A stretch of 6,542 nucleotides of DNA, taken from Desulfatirhabdium butyrativorans (GTDB lineage: Bacteria > Desulfobacterota > Desulfobacteria > Desulfobacterales > JAIFKL01). Below the pieces are notes generated by a model. The model was not told where the DNA came from. It saw nothing but the letters and a program-made list of their open reading frames with translations, and ran no database searches. Numbering within the stretch: the stretch's first letter is position 1; every line of letters begins with the position of its first letter. Where the stretch lies: assembly GCA_022736535.1 (NCBI GenBank), contig DZCT01000012.1, forward strand, positions 17,142 through 23,683, read 5' to 3'. This document shows positions 5,102 to 6,542 of the stretch, piece after piece. A program made the translations under genes and the position numbers.

Positions 5102-6148
5102 TTACTGTATCTTTAATACGGATTTCTCTCTTTCGATTTTAAGCCTTTTGCTCAGAGCCGGCTGAGAAATTCCCAGCATTTTGGCGGCAATGGACTGATT
5201 TCCGTTTGCCCTGCGTACAGCCTCGGCGACAAGCATCAGTGTTGCACGTTTTATGCTGGGCAGCTCCTTTAAATATTTGAAAGGCGAGGCTTCATCTATT
5301 TTCGGCTCTTTAGTTGCCCTGTTTTCCTTTTCCCTGGCAATATGGGCTTTGAACACATCCAAAGACAGGATGCGGGAGGTGTGCCGGCTCACCGCCTCAA
5401 AAATCATCGCCCGCAGTTCTCGGATATTTCCGGGAAAAGAATAGGTTCCCAGCAAAGTGAACAATTCTTTGGGGGGCGTCGGTTTTTTCATGTTCAGGGC
5501 ATTTGCCGCTTCAGCCAGAAAATGCTCAACTAAAAGTTCAATGTCATCCATGCGCTCGGAAAGCGGCGGAATATGAACATGATGGGTTCGGAGTCTGAAA
5601 TTGAGGTCCTTGCGGAATTTGCCGGCTCTCTGAAGACCCCAGAGGTCCTCGTTTGTGGCGGTTACAATACGGGCGTCTGTATAGCTCGGTTCGTCCTGCC
5701 CCAGCGGGAGATATTCGCCTTCCTGAATCAGCCGTAGCAGTTTGACCTGTGAGGCATGGCTAAGATCGCCGATTTCGTCTAAAAAGAGCGTGCCGCCCGA
5801 GGACTGTTCGACCAAGCCCCGGCGGGTCTGATCCGCGCCTGTAAATGCGCCTCTGACATGTCCGAAAAGTGTATCGGAAAATACATTGTCATCCAATCCC
5901 GCGACATTTACAATGACCAGATTCCCCTTGACGCCGCTGAGTTTGTGAATGCATCTGGCAATCAGCTCTTTACCCACGCCGGTCTCGCCGGTGATGAGTA
6001 TGGGTTCAAGCGTCTGGGCAACGGATTCAAGATATTGAAAAATTGAAAACATCTGCGTATTGCTGGTGATAATTTCCGCAAACGCTTCCGGCCGTTTCAG
6101 TGTCTTTGATATATTGGTATTCATTGGTCTCAACTTATAATCTTTCAT
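5102..6148 (-). CDS. Stand-alone sigma-54-dependent transcriptional activator (AAA+ and HTH)
   Basis: This 348-residue enhancer-binding protein would use ATP hydrolysis to open promoters held by RpoN RNA polymerase. Visible AAA+ elements in order are: Walker A GETGVGKE 54-61; sigma-54-contacting loop GAFTGA 100-105; Walker B GGTLFLDEIGD 118-128; sensor I TATN 163-166; arginine-finger region FRKDLNFRLR 178-187; sensor II PGNIREL 239-245. A C-terminal Fis-type helix-turn-helix follows at about 317-337 (NQSIAAKMLGISQPALSKRLK without the last residue is the core). Only about 25 residues precede the AAA+ domain, so there is no receiver, GAF or PAS domain, as in PspF-type activators. The ATG at 6148 is preferred because TTGGA lies eight bases upstream; a TTG at 6160 lacks a ribosome site and an ATG at 6124 is a weaker alternative. 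The nearest sigma-54 promoter is that of the neighbouring PEP-CTERM gene, the likely target. Control may come through its own expression or a partner protein. Confidence 0.93.
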   Translation of the reverse strand: MKDYKLRPMNTNISKTLKRPEAFAEIITSNTQMFSIFQYLESVAQTLEPILITGETGVGKELIARCIHKLSGVKGNLVIVNVAGLDDNVFSDTLFGHVRGAFTGADQTRRGLVEQSSGGTLFLDEIGDLSHASQVKLLRLIQEGEYLPLGQDEPSYTDARIVTATNEDLWGLQRAGKFRKDLNFRLRTHHVHIPPLSERMDDIELLVEHFLAEAANALNMKKPTPPKELFTLLGTYSFPGNIRELRAMIFEAVSRHTSRILSLDVFKAHIAREKENRATKEPKIDEASPFKYLKELPSIKRATLMLVAEAVRRANGNQSIAAKMLGISQPALSKRLKIEREKSVLKIQ

Positions 6149-6204
6149 TTTTTTTTCCAATAATAAAATTTGGGGTTCAGGCGTTTTTTCCTTCTGTTAC
6201 ACGC

Positions 6205-6233
6205 AGTATTCATTAAACAGCAGAACATGTCAA
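6205..6233 (-). promoter_or_regulatory. Probable sigma-70 promoter of the activator gene
   Basis: On the minus strand a perfect -35 TTGACA (6228-6233) is followed after 17 bases by AATACT (6205-6210), which matches 4 of 6 positions of the -10 consensus. The predicted start is near 6198, about 50 bases upstream of the ATG. The activator would thus be made by the housekeeping polymerase. Confidence 0.5.
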
Positions 6234-6253
6234 TGGGGTAAACGGAGTATTGA

Positions 6254-6274
6254 AAGGTAGAAATTTTCTACCTT
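6254..6274. promoter_or_regulatory. Perfect palindrome upstream of the activator promoter
   Basis: AAGGTAGAAA-T-TTTCTACCTT is an uninterrupted inverted repeat with 10-bp arms and a single central base. It begins about 20 bp upstream of the -35 element of the activator gene, a position suited to a dimeric regulator. It may instead belong to the repeat cluster to its right, which also contains GGTAG and TTCTAC words. Confidence 0.4.
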
Positions 6275-6275
6275 A

Positions 6276-6316
6276 GTTATACCATTTCTGTCATTTCGAC
6301 GGTTATACCATTTCTG
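6276..6316. repeat. 15-bp direct repeat GTTATACCATTTCTG
   Basis: Exact copies lie at 6276-6290 and 6302-6316, 26 bp apart, with TCATTTCGACG between them. The window ends in CGTTATA, which could be the start of a third copy. The second copy runs straight into the left arm of the nested inverted repeat. Confidence 0.65.
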
Positions 6317-6487
6317 GTAGTGGTGTAGAACAGGTGATTTCGGGGTGTCATTCTGAACGCAGTGAAGAATCTCTGTTTCTGTAATACACTGTTATGATAA
6401 GAGATTTTTCGCTGACCCTTCGTTGCGCTCAGGGCTGCGGCTCAGAATGACAGGGACATAGTTCATCACCTCTTCTACACCACTACC
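6316..6487. repeat. Nested inverted-repeat element with 23-bp ends
   Basis: The outer arms 6316-6338 (GGTAGTGGTGTAGAA...) and 6465-6487 (...TTCTACACCACTACC) are complementary at 22 of 23 positions. Inside sits a second inverted repeat (6346-6452) bounded by TGTCATTCTGA and TCAGAATGACA. No open frame of note is present, so this is a non-autonomous, MITE-like structure or an insertion of one repeat within another. Confidence 0.75.
6346..6452. repeat. Hairpin repeat of the CATTCTGAGC/GAATGACA type, copy 2
   Basis: Arms begin TGTCATTCTGAACGCAGTG and end GCGGCTCAGAATGACA, with GAAGAATCTCT and AGAGATTTTTCGC nearer the centre. It shares the words TCAGAATGACA and GAAGAATC with copy 1 at 4988-5060, but the centre is different and longer. 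Together the two copies flank the activator gene. Confidence 0.65.
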
Positions 6488-6542
6488 AAAAATTGGGTAG
6501 TCATATAGTATTGGTGATTTCCTTTCTGATCACAGCGTTATA
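6488..6542. other. Right edge of window, no feature seen
   Basis: There is no gene start or RNA here. The stretch contains GGGTAG and TTGGTGATTT words that echo the adjacent inverted-repeat arm, suggesting the repeat cluster continues past the edge. Confidence 0.4.

Noticed and set aside
4773..5165. Open frames of 130 (plus) and 97 (minus) codons with repeated Cys/Val/His-rich segments
   Set aside because: The periodic protein is just the translation of the 108-109 bp DNA repeat and the hairpin repeat; such frames are common misannotations.

Overview
The window holds four convincing protein genes, all on the minus strand, separated by long repeat-rich intergenic stretches. In order of transcription they are a stand-alone sigma-54 activator (5102-6148), a PEP-CTERM surface/secreted protein (3014-3934), and a two-gene unit of a Cache-domain membrane adenylate cyclase (744-2699) overlapping a HemK/PrmC-like methyltransferase (50-808). 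There is no rRNA, tRNA, CRISPR array or transposase gene. The combination of a PEP-CTERM protein, sigma-54 control, a sensor-type class III cyclase and several families of intergenic inverted repeats suggests a Gram-negative bacterium with an exosortase system. A member of the Desulfobacterota (Desulfobacterales-like) is my best guess, but this is inference from gene content and no taxonomic marker gene is present.

Right end (6149-6542): a probable sigma-70 promoter for the activator gene, a perfect palindrome just upstream of it, a 15-bp direct repeat, and a nested inverted-repeat element of about 170 bp. Middle (3935-5101): the leader and promoter of the PEP-CTERM gene, a featureless AT-rich stretch, two and a third copies of a 108-109 bp tandem repeat, and a hairpin repeat directly downstream of the activator gene. 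2700-3013: the PEP-CTERM terminator, an inverted repeat built from CACGAA motifs, and the probable cyclase promoter.

The most telling observation is that the PEP-CTERM gene is preceded by a full-consensus sigma-54 promoter (TGGCACG-N4-TTGCT, 4073-4088). A perfect palindrome lies about 150 bp upstream of the predicted start site, where an enhancer would be expected, and the next gene upstream encodes a sigma-54 activator with an intact GAFTGA loop but no receiver or sensor domain. I infer that this activator switches on the PEP-CTERM gene, which makes the pair a small local regulatory circuit for a surface protein. The transcript also has a leader of about 128 nt carrying a near-complete anti-16S Shine-Dalgarno match with no start codon after it.

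The cyclase gene appears to be transcribed separately. Its periplasmic double-Cache domain carries the spacing Y-x4-R-x-W-Y typical of amino-acid-sensing Cache domains, and its cytoplasmic catalytic domain retains all metal, base and transition-state residues. The methyltransferase starts inside the cyclase reading frame with its own good ribosome binding site, so the two are probably translated from one message.
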